Source: CAVRQM01 sp963822705 (GTDB lineage: Bacteria; Pseudomonadota; Alphaproteobacteria; Acetobacterales; Acetobacteraceae). Taken from it: DNA of 64,000 nucleotides. Where the stretch lies: NCBI GenBank assembly GCA_963822705.1, contig CAWGIX010000006.1:496001-560000 (forward strand). Direction: 5' to 3'. Numbering within the stretch: the first letter of the stretch is position 1; each line of letters begins with the position of its first letter. The notes under the pieces are model-generated. The model ran no database searches. It was not told where the DNA came from and saw only the letters and a program-made list of their open reading frames with translations. Both the position numbers and the translations under genes were made by a program. Below are positions 1 through 9,849 of this stretch, in pieces.

Positions 1-293
1 GGATCGAGCGAGGCGTACGGGTCCTGAAAAACCGCTTGCAGACGCCCCGGTTTTTTGCGAGCCGGCGGCTCGCCGTCCAGCAGCACGCGGCCACCCTGCG
101 GCGCCTCCAGGCCCAGCACGGTGCGTGCCAGCGTGGATTTTCCGCTGCCCGACTCTCCCACGATGCCCAACGCGCCGCCGCGCTCCAGCGACAGCGACAC
201 GCCTTGCAGCACGGTGCGCCAGCCTGGCCGCGTTAGCAGGCGTGCGCGCGGCAGGCGGTAGGCGCGCACCAGCTTTTCCACTTCGAGCATCAT
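1..293 (-). CDS. Peptide-type ABC transporter ATP-binding protein (DppF/OppF-like), truncated by window edge
   Basis: This is the N-terminal ~97 residues of an ABC ATPase that runs off the left edge. The Walker A motif GESGSGKST is visible, followed by FQDPYASLDP, the Q-loop region typical of DppF/OppF ATPases. By family it would bind ATP in the cytoplasm and, with the neighbouring ATPase, power uptake through the two permeases upstream. The start ATG at 293 overlaps the TGA of the preceding ATPase gene (ATGA), which argues for translational coupling; a second ATG follows directly at 290. The insert between the first strand and Walker A (residues ~12-25) is usual for the F-type partner. The signature and Walker B motifs lie outside the window. 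Confidence 0.85.
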   Translation of the reverse strand, partial: MMLEVEKLVRAYRLPRARLLTRPGWRTVLQGVSLSLERGGALGIVGESGSGKSTLARTVLGLEAPQGGRVLLDGEPPARKKPGRLQAVFQDPYASLD

Positions 294-1216
294 GCGAACG
301 GGTGAAAGCACGCGGCTTTGTGCGCCCCGTTCCCTGCGAGCGGCGGCACCGTTTCGAGACAATCGGCTTGTGCACGCGGACAACGGGGCGCGAAAGCGCA
401 ACCGCGCGGAAGCTTTTGCGGATCGGGCATACGGCCGGGAATCGGGACCGGCGCGCCGGACGACAGATGCGGCGAGGCGGCGAACAGGGCGCGGGTATAG
501 GGGTGGGCCATGCGTCCAAACACCTGGTCGGTCGCGCCTTCCTCCACCACGCGCCCGGCGTACATCACCAGCACCCGCGACGCCGCGCCGCCGACCACCG
601 CGAGATCATGGCTGATCAGCAGCAGCGCCATATTCCGTTCCGTAACAAGACCGGCCAGAAGGTCGAGCGTGCGCTGTTGCACGATCACGTCGAGCGCCGT
701 GGTCGGCTCGTCCGCGATCAGCAGTTTTGGGCCGCAGGCCAGTGCCATGGCGATGCCCACGCGCTGTCTTTGGCCGCCCGAAAGCTGGTGCGGATACGCC
801 TCGGGCGCGGCGATACCCACGCGCGCCAGCAGCCGCAACAATTCCTGGCGTGCTTCGTCGCGTTTGGCGCGACCATGTACCAGCAGCGGCTCGGCCACCT
901 GGTCGCGCACGCGCATCAGCGGGTTCAGCGCGGTCATCGGCTCCTGAAACACCATGCCCGCACGGGCGCCGCGATAAGTGCAGAGCGCGGCCTCGTCGGC
1001 CGCCAGCAGGTCAATACCGTCGAACAACAGCGAGCCAGAGGCGCAGGCGGAGTCGGGCAGCAGGGCCATGAGCGCGAGCGCAGTGATGGACTTGCCGCTG
1101 CCGGATTCGCCGACCAGTCCTACCGTCTCGCCGGAGTCCACCGAAAGGTCGACGCCGTGCAGCACGTCCGTTTCGTGCACGGCAACGCGCAAGCCGGTGG
1201 CCCGCAGCAGCGTCAC
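290..1216 (-). CDS. Peptide-type ABC transporter ATP-binding protein (DppD/OppD-like)
   Basis: An intact 308-residue ATPase. Walker A GESGSGKS is at residues 36-43, the signature LSGGQRQR at 145-152 and Walker B LLIADEPTTALD at 165-176. The C-terminus carries the Cys-containing oligopeptide-transporter extension (CAFAPRCP), typical of DppD/OppD. The GTG start at 1216 overlaps the TGA of the permease gene, and its own stop overlaps the next ATPase start, so five genes are packed head to tail. It hydrolyses ATP in the cytoplasm for import of a peptide, opine or similar solute. The substrate cannot be set from sequence. Confidence 0.93.
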   Translation of the reverse strand: MTLLRATGLRVAVHETDVLHGVDLSVDSGETVGLVGESGSGKSITALALMALLPDSACASGSLLFDGIDLLAADEAALCTYRGARAGMVFQEPMTALNPLMRVRDQVAEPLLVHGRAKRDEARQELLRLLARVGIAAPEAYPHQLSGGQRQRVGIAMALACGPKLLIADEPTTALDVIVQQRTLDLLAGLVTERNMALLLISHDLAVVGGAASRVLVMYAGRVVEEGATDQVFGRMAHPYTRALFAASPHLSSGAPVPIPGRMPDPQKLPRGCAFAPRCPRAQADCLETVPPLAGNGAHKAACFHPFA

Positions 1217-2037
1217 CGTGCGCGCCGCAGCCGTGGGTCAAGCATGTCCTGCAATCCGTCGCCCAGCAAGTTCAGTCCCAGCACGGACAGCGTGATGGCC
1301 AGTCCCGGGAACAGCGCCAGCAGCGGGTCGCGCCAGACATAAGTCTGCGCATCGTTCAGCATGCGCCCCCAGCTCGGCGCGGGCGGTGGCGTGCCGAGCC
1401 CGACATAAGCCAGCGCCGCGTCGGCCACGATCGCCAGCGCGAATTGCAGCGTGGCCTGCACCACCAGCACCGCCGCGATGTTGGGCAGCACATGCACGAC
1501 CGCGATGCGGGATTCTCCGCGCCCGGCAACTCGCGCAGCCAAGACGTAGTCGCGCCGCCATACCCCAAGCGCCGCGCCCCGCGCCACGCGCGCAAACACC
1601 GGGATGTTGAAAATGCCGATGGCGACCACCGCGTTGCGGGCACCCGGCCCGGCCAGCGCGGTCATCATCACCGCTGTCAGCAGCGCGGGAAAGGCGAACG
1701 CCAGGTCGGCCGCGCGCATCAATGTCTCATCGATCCATTTTTCCGCGTGCGCCGACAACATGCCGATCGGCACGCCCATCAGCGCACCGACCAGGACCGA
1801 AAACACGCTGACGGCGAGCGTGATCCGGCTGCCGGCCATAAGCATGGAGAGCACGTCGCGCCCCAGCGAGTCGCTGCCCAAAAGATGCGCCGGCGAGGGC
1901 GGCGACAGGCGGTGAACCATGTCGATGGCCGTGGGCGGGTAAGGGGTCCATGCCAGCGACAGCAGCGCCGTTGCCGCCAGCAGCCCGGTCAGAACGCCGC
2001 CGATGGCCAGGCTCGGGCTGCGTGCGAACAGGATCAC
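1213..2037 (-). CDS. Peptide-type ABC transporter permease (DppC/OppC-like)
   Basis: A 274-residue inner-membrane permease with the binding-protein-dependent transport fold: an N-terminal hydrophobic segment, then LLGSDSLGRDVLS, which is characteristic of DppC proteins, and several further transmembrane segments. I chose the GTG at 2037 because it overlaps the stop codon of the upstream permease (GTGA) and gives a normal DppC length; the reading frame remains open further upstream but there overlaps the other permease. The cytoplasmic EAA-like loop (around GRGESRIAVVHVLPN) would contact the ATPases. Its 3' end overlaps the DppD-like gene. Confidence 0.88.
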   Translation of the reverse strand: MILFARSPSLAIGGVLTGLLAATALLSLAWTPYPPTAIDMVHRLSPPSPAHLLGSDSLGRDVLSMLMAGSRITLAVSVFSVLVGALMGVPIGMLSAHAEKWIDETLMRAADLAFAFPALLTAVMMTALAGPGARNAVVAIGIFNIPVFARVARGAALGVWRRDYVLAARVAGRGESRIAVVHVLPNIAAVLVVQATLQFALAIVADAALAYVGLGTPPPAPSWGRMLNDAQTYVWRDPLLALFPGLAITLSVLGLNLLGDGLQDMLDPRLRRAR

Positions 2038-2974
2038 GAGCGCAATCGCGGATCCAGTGCCGCGTAGGCGAGGTCGACGCAGAAATTGACCACGATGACG
2101 GTGGCGGCCAGCAGCACCACCAGATCCTGCACCACAGGCAGGTCGCGCTGCGCAATCGCCTGGAATAGCAGCCGGCCCAAGCCGGGCAAGGTAAAAACGT
2201 TTTCGATGATCACGGTTCCCGCCAGCAAGAAAGCGAATTGCAGTCCGACGATGGTGGCCACCGGCACCAGCGCGTTCGGCGCCGCGTGCCGCCATAGGGC
2301 TTGCGCTCGTGTCAGTCCCTTTGCGCGCGCGGTCCGAACAAAATCCTCTCCCAGTACATCGACCACGGCCGCCCGCGTGACGCGTGCCAGCACCGCGGCC
2401 TGCGGCAAGGCGAGTGCCGCGGCGGGCAGGATCAGCGCGCGCAGCGCCGGCCACGCGCCGCCCTGCCACCCGGGGAACCCGCCGGCCGGCAGCCAGTCGA
2501 GCTGCACCGCGAACAGCAAATCAGCAGCAGCCCGGCCCAGAAATTCGGAACCGCGACGCCGATCTGCGCCGCCCCCATCAGCGCCGCGTCGGACCAGCGC
2601 CCCCGCCGCCCCGCGGCCCAGATGCCGACCGGCAGGGCGACCGCGGTGGAGGCGACGATGGCGATCGCGGCCAGCGGCACGGTCAGCAGCACGCGCTCGC
2701 CGATCAGGTAGGAGATCGGAACATGATACGACGTGCTGAGGCCGAGCCGCAGGCTGACCAGGCCGCCGAGCCAGTGCGCGTATTGGGCGAGCAAGGGCTG
2801 ATCGAGGCCCATCTGGTGGCGCAGGGCGGCCAGCGTGTCCGGCCGCGCGCCGGTGCCCAGTACGATCGCCGCCGGATCGCCCGGCAGCACCTGCATCACG
2901 AAAAACACCACCAGCGACGCGGCGAACAATGTCGCCAGCAGGATGATTATGCGGCGGGCAAGGAAGCGCGCCAC
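2034..2974 (-). CDS. Peptide-type ABC transporter permease (DppB/OppB-like), one frameshift
   Basis: The N-terminal part starts at ATG 2974 (MARFLARRIIILLATLFAAS, first membrane segment) and carries the DppB hallmark VLPGDPAAIVLG. The frame breaks at about 2516, where VPNFWAGLLLI should continue into LFAVQLDWLPAGGFPGW, which is present one frame away to the stop at 2034. One missing T in an ATTTG tract restores the frame, so a homopolymer error is the simplest reading. With the break repaired the protein is about 313 residues, normal for DppB. It is the first permease after the binding-protein gene and overlaps the DppC-like gene. Confidence 0.85.
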
Positions 2975-2996
2975 GTTGTCCGAGCGTTGTCCGCGC

Positions 2997-4463
2997 CTAG
3001 TCCGCCCAGCTCACGCCGGACACGTCATTGGCCGGCACCGGATTGTTCTCCCACAGTCCGCGCAGATGCGCATTCCACACGCCGACCAGCGGCAGCGCGA
3101 ACATGAACACGTTGGGCTCGTCGTCCGCCAGCTTGCGCTGCAAGTCGCCCAGCAGGGCGAGCTGCTGCGTCGGGTCGGTGGTCAGCAGGTATTTCTGATA
3201 AAGCGCCTTGTACTCCGGGCTGCGGTAATCAAAATAGTATTTTTCGCGCGCGTAGATGTCGAGGTCGCGCGCCTCCGTGTGCGAGATGATCGTTGCGTCG
3301 TAGTCGGTGCGCAGGAAAACCTGGTCGATCCACTGCGCCCATTCGATCGGCACGAGGTTCACATGCACGCCGACTTGCGCCAGCATGGCGGCGATCACCT
3401 CGCCGCCCTTTCGTGCATAGGGCGGCGGCGGCAGCATGATGGTAAACGACAAATCCTTGGCTCCCGCCTCCGCCAGCAGCGCCTTGGCCTTCGCGGGATC
3501 GTAGGGATACACGCCGGTCAGGTCGATATAGCCCGGATCGGTCGGGACATAATGCGAGCCGATGATCGCACCCATCCCGTCCTCCGTCGCCTCGACCACC
3601 GCGTGGCGGTCGATGGCGTAGGCCAGCGCCCGGCGCACGCGGATGTCGTCGAACGGCTTGTGGTCCTCGTTCAGTGCCACGATGGTCTTGCCCTCGGTGG
3701 TGCCGACATGCACCGCGAACCGCGGATCGTGACGGAATTCCGCCAGCGCCTCCGGTGCCGGAAAGTTCGGAAATGCGTCGATGTCGCCCGCCAGCATCGC
3801 CGCGGTGGCCGCCGCCGGGTCGGCAATGAACCGGAACGTGACCTTCGACAGTTTCGGCGGCTCCCCCCAAAAATCCGGATTGCGCACCAGTTCCACGCGG
3901 TCGCCCTGTACCCACTGCGAAAATTTGAACGGACCGGTGCCGACCGGGTGGGTCTTGTTGTCGGCCGCGGATTGGCGGTCCACCATCACCGCATCGCCCC
4001 AGCCCATGTTGAACAGGAACTGCGACGCGGCGTGTTTCAGCGTGATCTTTGCGGTGTTCGGGTCCGGGCAGTCGACGTGATCGATGGGCTCGAAAAGCCC
4101 CTTTTGCGCGTTGGTGCTGTCCGGCGCCATGGCGCGGCCGTAGGAGAACTGCACGATGCTGCAATCGAATTTCTGGCCGTCGTGGAATTTGGCGTTTGGC
4201 ACGAGGTCGAACGTGTAGATCAGGCCGTCCGGCGAGATGGTCCAGCTTTTCGCCAGGCTCGGCTGCACTTTTCCGTCGCGGTCGATACGGGTCAGCCCCT
4301 GGAAAAGGTTCTGGTATGTGACCTCGCGTATTGCCGATGCCGCACCCGCGGTCGGGTCGAGGTTCGGCGGCTCCAGCACCATGCCGAGCGTCAGCGTATC
4401 GCGGGCCAGGGCGGTGCCGGCGAAAAGAGGAGCCAGCAGAGCACCCGCAAGCAGCATGCGCAT
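2997..4463 (-). CDS. ABC transporter substrate-binding protein, family 5 (SBP_bac_5)
   Basis: An intact 488-residue periplasmic binding protein that begins with a Sec signal peptide (MRMLLAGALLAPLFAGTALA). Family-5 features follow: YQNLFQGLTRID and LAKSWTISPDGLIYTF near the N-terminus, a GTGPFKF turn, and RVRRALAYAIDRHAVVE in the middle. These bind peptides, opines, nickel or related solutes and hand them to the permease pair encoded 22 bases downstream. It is the first gene of the five-gene importer operon. An inverted repeat 16 bases upstream of the start (4479-4497) may belong to its control region. Ligand unknown. Confidence 0.93.
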   Translation of the reverse strand: MRMLLAGALLAPLFAGTALARDTLTLGMVLEPPNLDPTAGAASAIREVTYQNLFQGLTRIDRDGKVQPSLAKSWTISPDGLIYTFDLVPNAKFHDGQKFDCSIVQFSYGRAMAPDSTNAQKGLFEPIDHVDCPDPNTAKITLKHAASQFLFNMGWGDAVMVDRQSAADNKTHPVGTGPFKFSQWVQGDRVELVRNPDFWGEPPKLSKVTFRFIADPAAATAAMLAGDIDAFPNFPAPEALAEFRHDPRFAVHVGTTEGKTIVALNEDHKPFDDIRVRRALAYAIDRHAVVEATEDGMGAIIGSHYVPTDPGYIDLTGVYPYDPAKAKALLAEAGAKDLSFTIMLPPPPYARKGGEVIAAMLAQVGVHVNLVPIEWAQWIDQVFLRTDYDATIISHTEARDLDIYAREKYYFDYRSPEYKALYQKYLLTTDPTQQLALLGDLQRKLADDEPNVFMFALPLVGVWNAHLRGLWENNPVPANDVSGVSWAD

Positions 4464-4478
4464 GAGCCACGAATCCTA

Positions 4479-4497
4479 GTGGTGGACGGAACACCAC
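4479..4497. promoter_or_regulatory. Inverted repeat in the divergent intergenic region
   Basis: GTGGTG and CACCAC flank a 7-base loop, 16 bases upstream of the binding-protein start codon, in the 212-base gap between two divergently transcribed operons. It could be an operator or a leader hairpin. No promoter boxes could be assigned with confidence. Confidence 0.3.
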
Positions 4498-4675
4498 AAC
4501 AGGCACGTCGGCCGTGGTCAATGCCCCGATTCGGCCAGACGCGATCCGGTCGACACAGGCGATAGCGATTGCCGTTTTGAAGACACTCCGATCCGTTCTT
4601 CCCGGTTGCGGCACGCTCATCACGAGCCTAACGATTTTCGGCAGCGTCTCCGCGCTTCTTCGGAAAGTGGCCCTC

Positions 4676-6400
4676 ATGCCGAGATTAGCCCGGTTGGTCT
4701 GCCTGCTGATCCTCCTGTCCTGCCTGTCCCGCCTGCTCGTCCAGCCGGGGTTTGCGGACGCAGCGGCGGAGAACGGGTTCAGCGCGCTCGACGAGGTCAC
4801 GGCCGCCAATGTCAGCCGACTGGCCGTCGCGTTCACGTTCCGGACCGGCGCGCCGGGCGCCCATACCAGCGCGCCGCTACCAGCCGGCGACACGCTGCTC
4901 GTGCTCACGCCGTTTCCGCACAAACTGTATGCGCTGGATCTCACCAAGTCCGACGCGCCGGTCAGATGGGCGTACACGCCCACGCCTAATGAAGTCGCCG
5001 AGGGGCTCACCTGCTGCGGCGCACCCACCGGCGGCATGGCCGCGAGCGGCGATCGCGTTTACCTGAGCACGCTGGACGGAAACGTGATCGCCCTCGACCC
5101 GGCAAGCGGGCAGGTGATCTGGAACGTCTCGGTGGCGCATCCTGAAACGGGCGCGATTCTCACCACCGCGCCCCTTCCGGTCCGCGACGAGCTGATCGTC
5201 GGCACATCGGGCGACAATTCCGGTGCGCGCGGGACGCTGATCGCGCTGGATGCAGCAACCGGCAGTCAACGTTGGAAACTGTTCAGCACCGGTCCCGACA
5301 GCGAGGTGGGGATCGGCAAGGATTTTCGACCGTTCTACCCGACCGGCGGCGCCGATCTGGGCATCGAGACTTGGCCACCCTCGGCCTGGCAGGAGGGTGG
5401 AGGAGGGCTTGCGGCCCCGCTGGTGTTCGATTCCGAGTCGGATCTGCTGTTCCAGCAGACCGGGCATCCGGCGCCCTGGAATCCTGACCAGCGCGACGGC
5501 GACAATCGCTGGACCGCGGGCTTGTTCGCCCGCAACCCGCAAACAGGTGCCGCGATCTGGTTCGATGCGCTCGATCCGCACGATCCTTACAATTTGGGCG
5601 CCGGCGGCGGCGTGTTGCTGGCCGGCGGCGAAGGCCGGCCTCTCCTGATCCACCCCGACCCCGCCGGATACGTCTATGTGCTGGATCGTGCGAACGGGGC
5701 GATCCTTTCGGCCGAGCCCTATCTGCCGATCACCGCGACGCATGGCGTCGACCGGACCACGGGCCGGCTGATCCGGGACCCCCGCTATGCGCCGCGGCGC
5801 GGTTCGACCCTCCGGGACATCTGCCCGGCGTGGCGAGCCGGCTCGAATGCTCTGCCCGCCTTCTCGCCGCAGACCGGGCTGGTCTACGTTCCGGTGGCAC
5901 GCCTCTGCATGGACATGGAACCGGTCTCGACCAGCTACATATCCGGCACGCTGTTCACGGGCGCTGATATACGCATGAAGCCGGCCGCCGGCCTGTCTCC
6001 CGGCGCGCTGATCGCCTGGGATCCGAAGGCGGGCCGCCCAGCATGGACCCTGCCGGAAGACTTGCCGCTGCGGGGCGGCGCGCTGGCGACCGGGGGCGGG
6101 CTGGTCTTTTACGGAACGCTCGATGGCCTGTTCAGGGCTGTCGACGCACGAACCGGGCGGGTGCTCTGGCAGTTCCACACCGCCTCGGGCATCGTCAGCC
6201 GCCCGGTCACCTATCGCGGCCCCGACGGGCATCAATACGTGGCGGTCCTGGCCGGATCGGGCGGCTTGACCGGAACGAAGGCCGCAAAGGAGATCGATGC
6301 GCGCGACGCCACGGCCGCGGATGGGCTCGCGGCTGCTCTCGGCCCGTTGCCGGCGCCGCAGGATGCAAGCGGCATGCTCTACGCTTTTAAGCTGCCGTGA
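4676..6400 (+). CDS. Quinoprotein (PQQ dehydrogenase-like) beta-propeller, probably catalytically altered
   Basis: A 574-residue secreted protein related to PQQ-dependent methanol/ethanol dehydrogenases. I chose ATG 4676 because it begins a clear signal peptide (MPRLARLVCLLILLSCLSRL), although the frame is open upstream. Propeller tryptophan-docking-like strands (DGNVIALDPASGQVIW, TGRVLWQFHT) recur, and a vicinal Cys-Cys pair sits at residues 113-114 as in true quinoprotein dehydrogenases. By my alignment from memory the usual metal/active-site positions are changed: the Glu of the GGAEYGVRG motif is Asn181, the Asn of TGNPAPWN is His264, and the catalytic Asp is Asn306. It overlaps the cytochrome c gene (GTGA) and heads an oxidase operon, so it may be an electron-transfer or structural subunit, or use a different substrate. 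Confidence 0.85.
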   Translation: MPRLARLVCLLILLSCLSRLLVQPGFADAAAENGFSALDEVTAANVSRLAVAFTFRTGAPGAHTSAPLPAGDTLLVLTPFPHKLYALDLTKSDAPVRWAYTPTPNEVAEGLTCCGAPTGGMAASGDRVYLSTLDGNVIALDPASGQVIWNVSVAHPETGAILTTAPLPVRDELIVGTSGDNSGARGTLIALDAATGSQRWKLFSTGPDSEVGIGKDFRPFYPTGGADLGIETWPPSAWQEGGGGLAAPLVFDSESDLLFQQTGHPAPWNPDQRDGDNRWTAGLFARNPQTGAAIWFDALDPHDPYNLGAGGGVLLAGGEGRPLLIHPDPAGYVYVLDRANGAILSAEPYLPITATHGVDRTTGRLIRDPRYAPRRGSTLRDICPAWRAGSNALPAFSPQTGLVYVPVARLCMDMEPVSTSYISGTLFTGADIRMKPAAGLSPGALIAWDPKAGRPAWTLPEDLPLRGGALATGGGLVFYGTLDGLFRAVDARTGRVLWQFHTASGIVSRPVTYRGPDGHQYVAVLAGSGGLTGTKAAKEIDARDATAADGLAAALGPLPAPQDASGMLYAFKLP

Positions 6401-6936
6401 GAACGTTGCGCTGGGCGATTGCCCTGCTTCCTCTGCTTGCCGCCTGTAAGCGCGAGGAGCGGAGTTTCCGTACCGATCCGCCGATCGCCCAGGCTCTGGA
6501 CGATGTCGCGGTGATGCCCGGAGGCATCGGCGGCACCCCGCCCGAAATCGACCGCGTGCAGGGCCATCCTTTCGAGGGCAACGCCTATCAGCTCAGCCAG
6601 GGCAAGCAGCTGTTCGACTGGTTCAACTGCGACGGCTGCCACGCCAAGGGGGGCGGCGCATCGGGCCCGGCGCTGACCGATGCCTGGTGGCGCTATGGGC
6701 CGGATGCGGTCTCCGTCTTCATTTCGATCCGCGACGGCCGCCCGCACGGCATGCCGGCGTTCCGGGACAAGCTGACCACCGAACAGATCTGGCAGCTCAC
6801 CTACTACGTCCGGACCCTGGGCACGACGCAGCCAAGAACTTCGGCGCCCAACCGGAACGACGAAATGCACGCACGGCCGGCGGAGAATCGCGGCCCGGCG
6901 ACTTTTGATGCGAGCAGGCCGGTCGGCTGCCGGTGA
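6397..6936 (+). CDS. Cytochrome c lipoprotein
   Basis: A 179-residue monoheme cytochrome c. The start GTG 6397 overlaps the propeller gene's stop. The N-terminus ends in a lipobox, LAAC with Cys17, so the protein is predicted to be anchored in a membrane facing the periplasm. The heme motif CDGCH is at residues 78-82, with a likely axial Met in HGMPAF about 40 residues on. Position between the quinoprotein-like gene and ctaC suggests it carries electrons to the oxidase. The C-terminal ~40 residues are polar and probably disordered. Its stop overlaps the GTG start of ctaC. Confidence 0.88.
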   Translation: MRTLRWAIALLPLLAACKREERSFRTDPPIAQALDDVAVMPGGIGGTPPEIDRVQGHPFEGNAYQLSQGKQLFDWFNCDGCHAKGGGASGPALTDAWWRYGPDAVSVFISIRDGRPHGMPAFRDKLTTEQIWQLTYYVRTLGTTQPRTSAPNRNDEMHARPAENRGPATFDASRPVGCR

Positions 6937-7938
6937 ACGCACGACCACACCGTCTGCCCGCCGTGGTGCCGGCATTGTTGCTGCTGTGCTCAGGGTGTCG
7001 CGGCTGGCAGTCGGCAATGGACCCCGGCGGCCCGCAGGCAGCGAAGCTGAAGGGGCTGATCTGGCTTTTCACCATTATCTGCGGCGTCGTCTGGGTGCTG
7101 GTCCTGCTGGCGCTGGCGGGGGCGGTATGGCACCGGCGCGCGCAGGCTGCCCCGGATGCCGGGTCGAGCAGGACCGCTTCGTTGCTGGTCGGCGCCGCCG
7201 TCGCTGCGAGCGTGATGGTGATCGCCGGCCTGACCCTCACCAGCTATATCGTTACGCGCGGCATTGCCGGGGGCGAGGGCGATGCGCTGGTGATCGAGGT
7301 GCGGGGCCACCAATGGTGGTGGGAAGTTGCGTACCAGGACCAGACGACGAGCCGGAATTTCATGACCGCCAACGAAATCCATGTGCCGGTCGGCCGCCCT
7401 GATGCGCGTGAAACTCGCGGCGGAGGACGTCATCCACTCGTTTTGGGCGCCCAGCCTTGCGGGCAAGCAGGACCTGATCCCAGGCCGAGACAATTCGCTG
7501 ACGTTCACTGTCGGAAAGCCGGGCACTTATCGGCAGCAATGTGCGGAATTCTGCGGCCTGCAGCACGCGCACATGGCCATGCTGATCGTGGCCGAGCCGC
7601 CGGCCGCGTTCGCGGCGTGGCGCGCCGCGCAGCTCGCCGAGGCCGCTTCACCCGCCGGGCAGGAGGAGGCGAGGGGAGGGCAGGTGTTTCTCGGCAAGGC
7701 TTGCGCGGCATGTCACACAATCCGCGGCACGCCGGCTGCCGGCACGGTGGGCCCGGACCTGACGCATGTCGGCGGACGCCAATACATCGCCGCCGGCATG
7801 CTGCCGACCACGCGCGGCTCCCTTGCCGCCTGGATCGCCGATCCGCAGACCATAAAACCCGGGAACAACATGCCGATGGTGCCGCTGACGGCGACCGAGC
7901 TGAACTCCGTCGCCGCCTATCTGGCAGCACTGAAATGA
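6933..7938 (+). CDS. ctaC: Cytochrome c oxidase subunit II with C-terminal cytochrome c domain (caa3 type), one frameshift
   Basis: The start GTG 6933 opens a lipobox-like leader (LLCSGC) followed by two membrane helices and the aromatic stretch GHQWWWEVAY. The frame breaks near 7395. The downstream frame has VKLAAEDVIHSFWAP and the CuA-binding motif CAEFCGLQHAHM (C-x3-C-x3-H-x2-M), then a fused cytochrome c domain with CAACH and an axial Met (NNMPMVP). Removing one C from the CCC run near 7400 restores one protein of about 335 residues. The fused heme domain marks a caa3-type enzyme that accepts electrons from cytochrome c and passes them to subunit I. It overlaps ctaD by ATGA. Confidence 0.9.
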
Positions 7939-9849
7939 AGCCCGGCGAGGTTCCCCCGGACCTGCGCGACACCGAAATTCCGGCGGCCCTGCTCGAGGCG
8001 CAGCTAGAAACGATCTGGAACACGCCGCGCGGACTGCTGAACAGCCTTGCCACGGTCGACCACAAGATCATCGGCCGCCGCTATATCGTAACCGCGTTCG
8101 CATTCCTGGCACTGGGCGGCGTGCTGGCGATGCTCATGCGCCTGCAACTCTCGCAGCCGGAGAACCGGCTGATCGGTCCGGACCGCTACAACCAGATTTT
8201 TACCATGCACGGCGCGAACATGATGTTCCTGTTCGCCGTGCCGGTCATGGAGGCGGTCGCGGTCTATATCGTGCCGCTGATGATCGGCACACGCAACATC
8301 GCCTTTCCCCGGCTGAACGCTTTTTCGTACTGGATGTATCTCGCCGGCGGCGTCATGCTGTGGACGGCGTTTGCGCTCGACATGGCCCCGGATGTGGGCT
8401 GGTTCGCCTACGTGCCGCTGTCCGGGCCGCAATACGGCATCGGCAAGCGCGCCGATATCTGGGCGCAGATGATCACCTTTACCGAGGTGTCCGCCCTCGC
8501 GGTGGCGGTCGAATTAGTGGTCACCGTGCTGAAGCAGCGGGCGCCCGGCATGTCGCTCGACCGCATTCCGCTGTTCGTCTGGTCGATGCTGGTCACGTCC
8601 TTCCTGATCATTTTGGCGATGCCCGCGATCATGGTCGCCAGCTCGGCGCTGATCCTGGATCGTCTGGTCGGCACGCATTTCTTCAACCCGGCCGAGGGCG
8701 GGGACGTGCTGCTGTGGCAGCACCTGTTCTGGTTCTTTGGCCATCCGGAAGTCTACATCATCTTCCTGCCGGCGGTCGGCATGGTCTCCACCATCGTCAG
8801 CAGTTTCAGCCGGCGACCGGTCTTCGGCTATCTCGCCCTCGTGCTCGCCCTCATCACCACGGGCGTGCTGGCGTTCGGGCTCTGGGTCCACCACATGTTC
8901 GCGACCGGGCTGCCGCGGCTTGGCGAAAGCTTTTTTACCGCGTCCAGCATGTCGATCGCGATCCCGGCGGGTATCCAGATCTTCTGCTGGCTGGCGACGC
9001 TGTGGCTGGGCCGCCCGGTGTTCCGCACGCCGCTGCTGTTCGTGCTGGCGTTCTTCTTCACGTTCGTGATCGGCGGACTCTCCGGCGTGATGGTCGCCTC
9101 GGTGCCGCTCGACACCCAGGTGCACGATACCTATTTCGTCGTGGCGCACTTTCATTACGTGCTGATCGGCGGTTCGGTGTTTCCGCTGCTGGGCGCGATC
9201 TATTACTGGTATCCGAAAATCGTCGGACGGATGATGAGCGAGCGACTCGGGCGCTGGGTGGCGCTGCTCGTGTTCGTGGGCTTCAACCTGACCTTCTTCC
9301 CCATGCACATCTTGGGACTGCAGGGGATGACGCGGCGAATCTACACTTATCAGGCGGATATGGGCTGGGGCGGGTTGAACCTGTTCGTCAGTCTGAGTTC
9401 CACGATACTCGCGCTGGGGTTTCTGTTGTTCTTCTTCGACGCGATCCGCAGCATGCGAAGCGGCGCGCCGGCCGGACAGCAACCCCTGGGATGCGCCCAC
9501 CCTGGAATGGGCGACCGCATCGCCTCCGCCCAGCTATAATTTCGCCGCCATACCGGTGGTGCGAAGCGGCTATCCGCTATGGGACGAGCCGGACGAACTG
9601 CGTGTCGCCACCGGCTTGCGGGTAGACCGGCGCGAGCTGGTTGTCAGCAGCGTGGCCGAGGCGCGGCCGGAAGCGCGCGAATCCTCGCCCGCCAATTCGA
9701 TCTGGCCGCTCTGGACCGCGCTGGCCACGACGCTGATGCTGATTTCCTCGATTTTTACGCCCTGGGCCGTGGTGTGGGGCGCCATTCCCGTCGCCGTCGC
9801 GCTGATCGGCTGGTTCTGGCCAAAGGGAACGCCGGAGGACGAGGCGTGA
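7935..9849 (+). CDS. ctaD: Cytochrome c oxidase subunit I (caa3/aa3 type), one frameshift near the 3' end
   Basis: The catalytic heme-copper subunit, about 638 residues once repaired. All key residues are visible: heme a ligand His92 (TMHGANMMF), the CuB/crosslink motif HPEVY at 270-274 with the proton-channel Glu272, the CuB pair HH at 319-320, and the heme ligands in VAHFHYVL (405, 407). This is the A-type oxidase pattern. The frame breaks at about 9478, after FFFDAIRSMRSGAPA. The next frame continues NPWDAPTLEWATASPPP to the stop at 9849 and adds two C-terminal membrane segments, as in longer subunit I proteins. Removing one G restores it. The start ATG overlaps the ctaC stop. Confidence 0.92.

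Noticed and set aside
125..1342. A 405-codon open frame on plus opposite the DppD-like ATPase
   Set aside because: The minus-strand ATPase has all its motifs; the plus frame is an Arg/Ala/His-rich shadow caused by high GC.
2835..4565. A 576-codon plus-strand open frame opposite the binding-protein gene
   Set aside because: The opposite strand encodes an intact family-5 binding protein with signal peptide; the plus product has no recognisable motif.
4877..6235. A 452-codon minus frame under the quinoprotein-like gene
   Set aside because: Shadow of a coding gene with clear propeller motifs; composition is Arg/Ala/Gly-rich.
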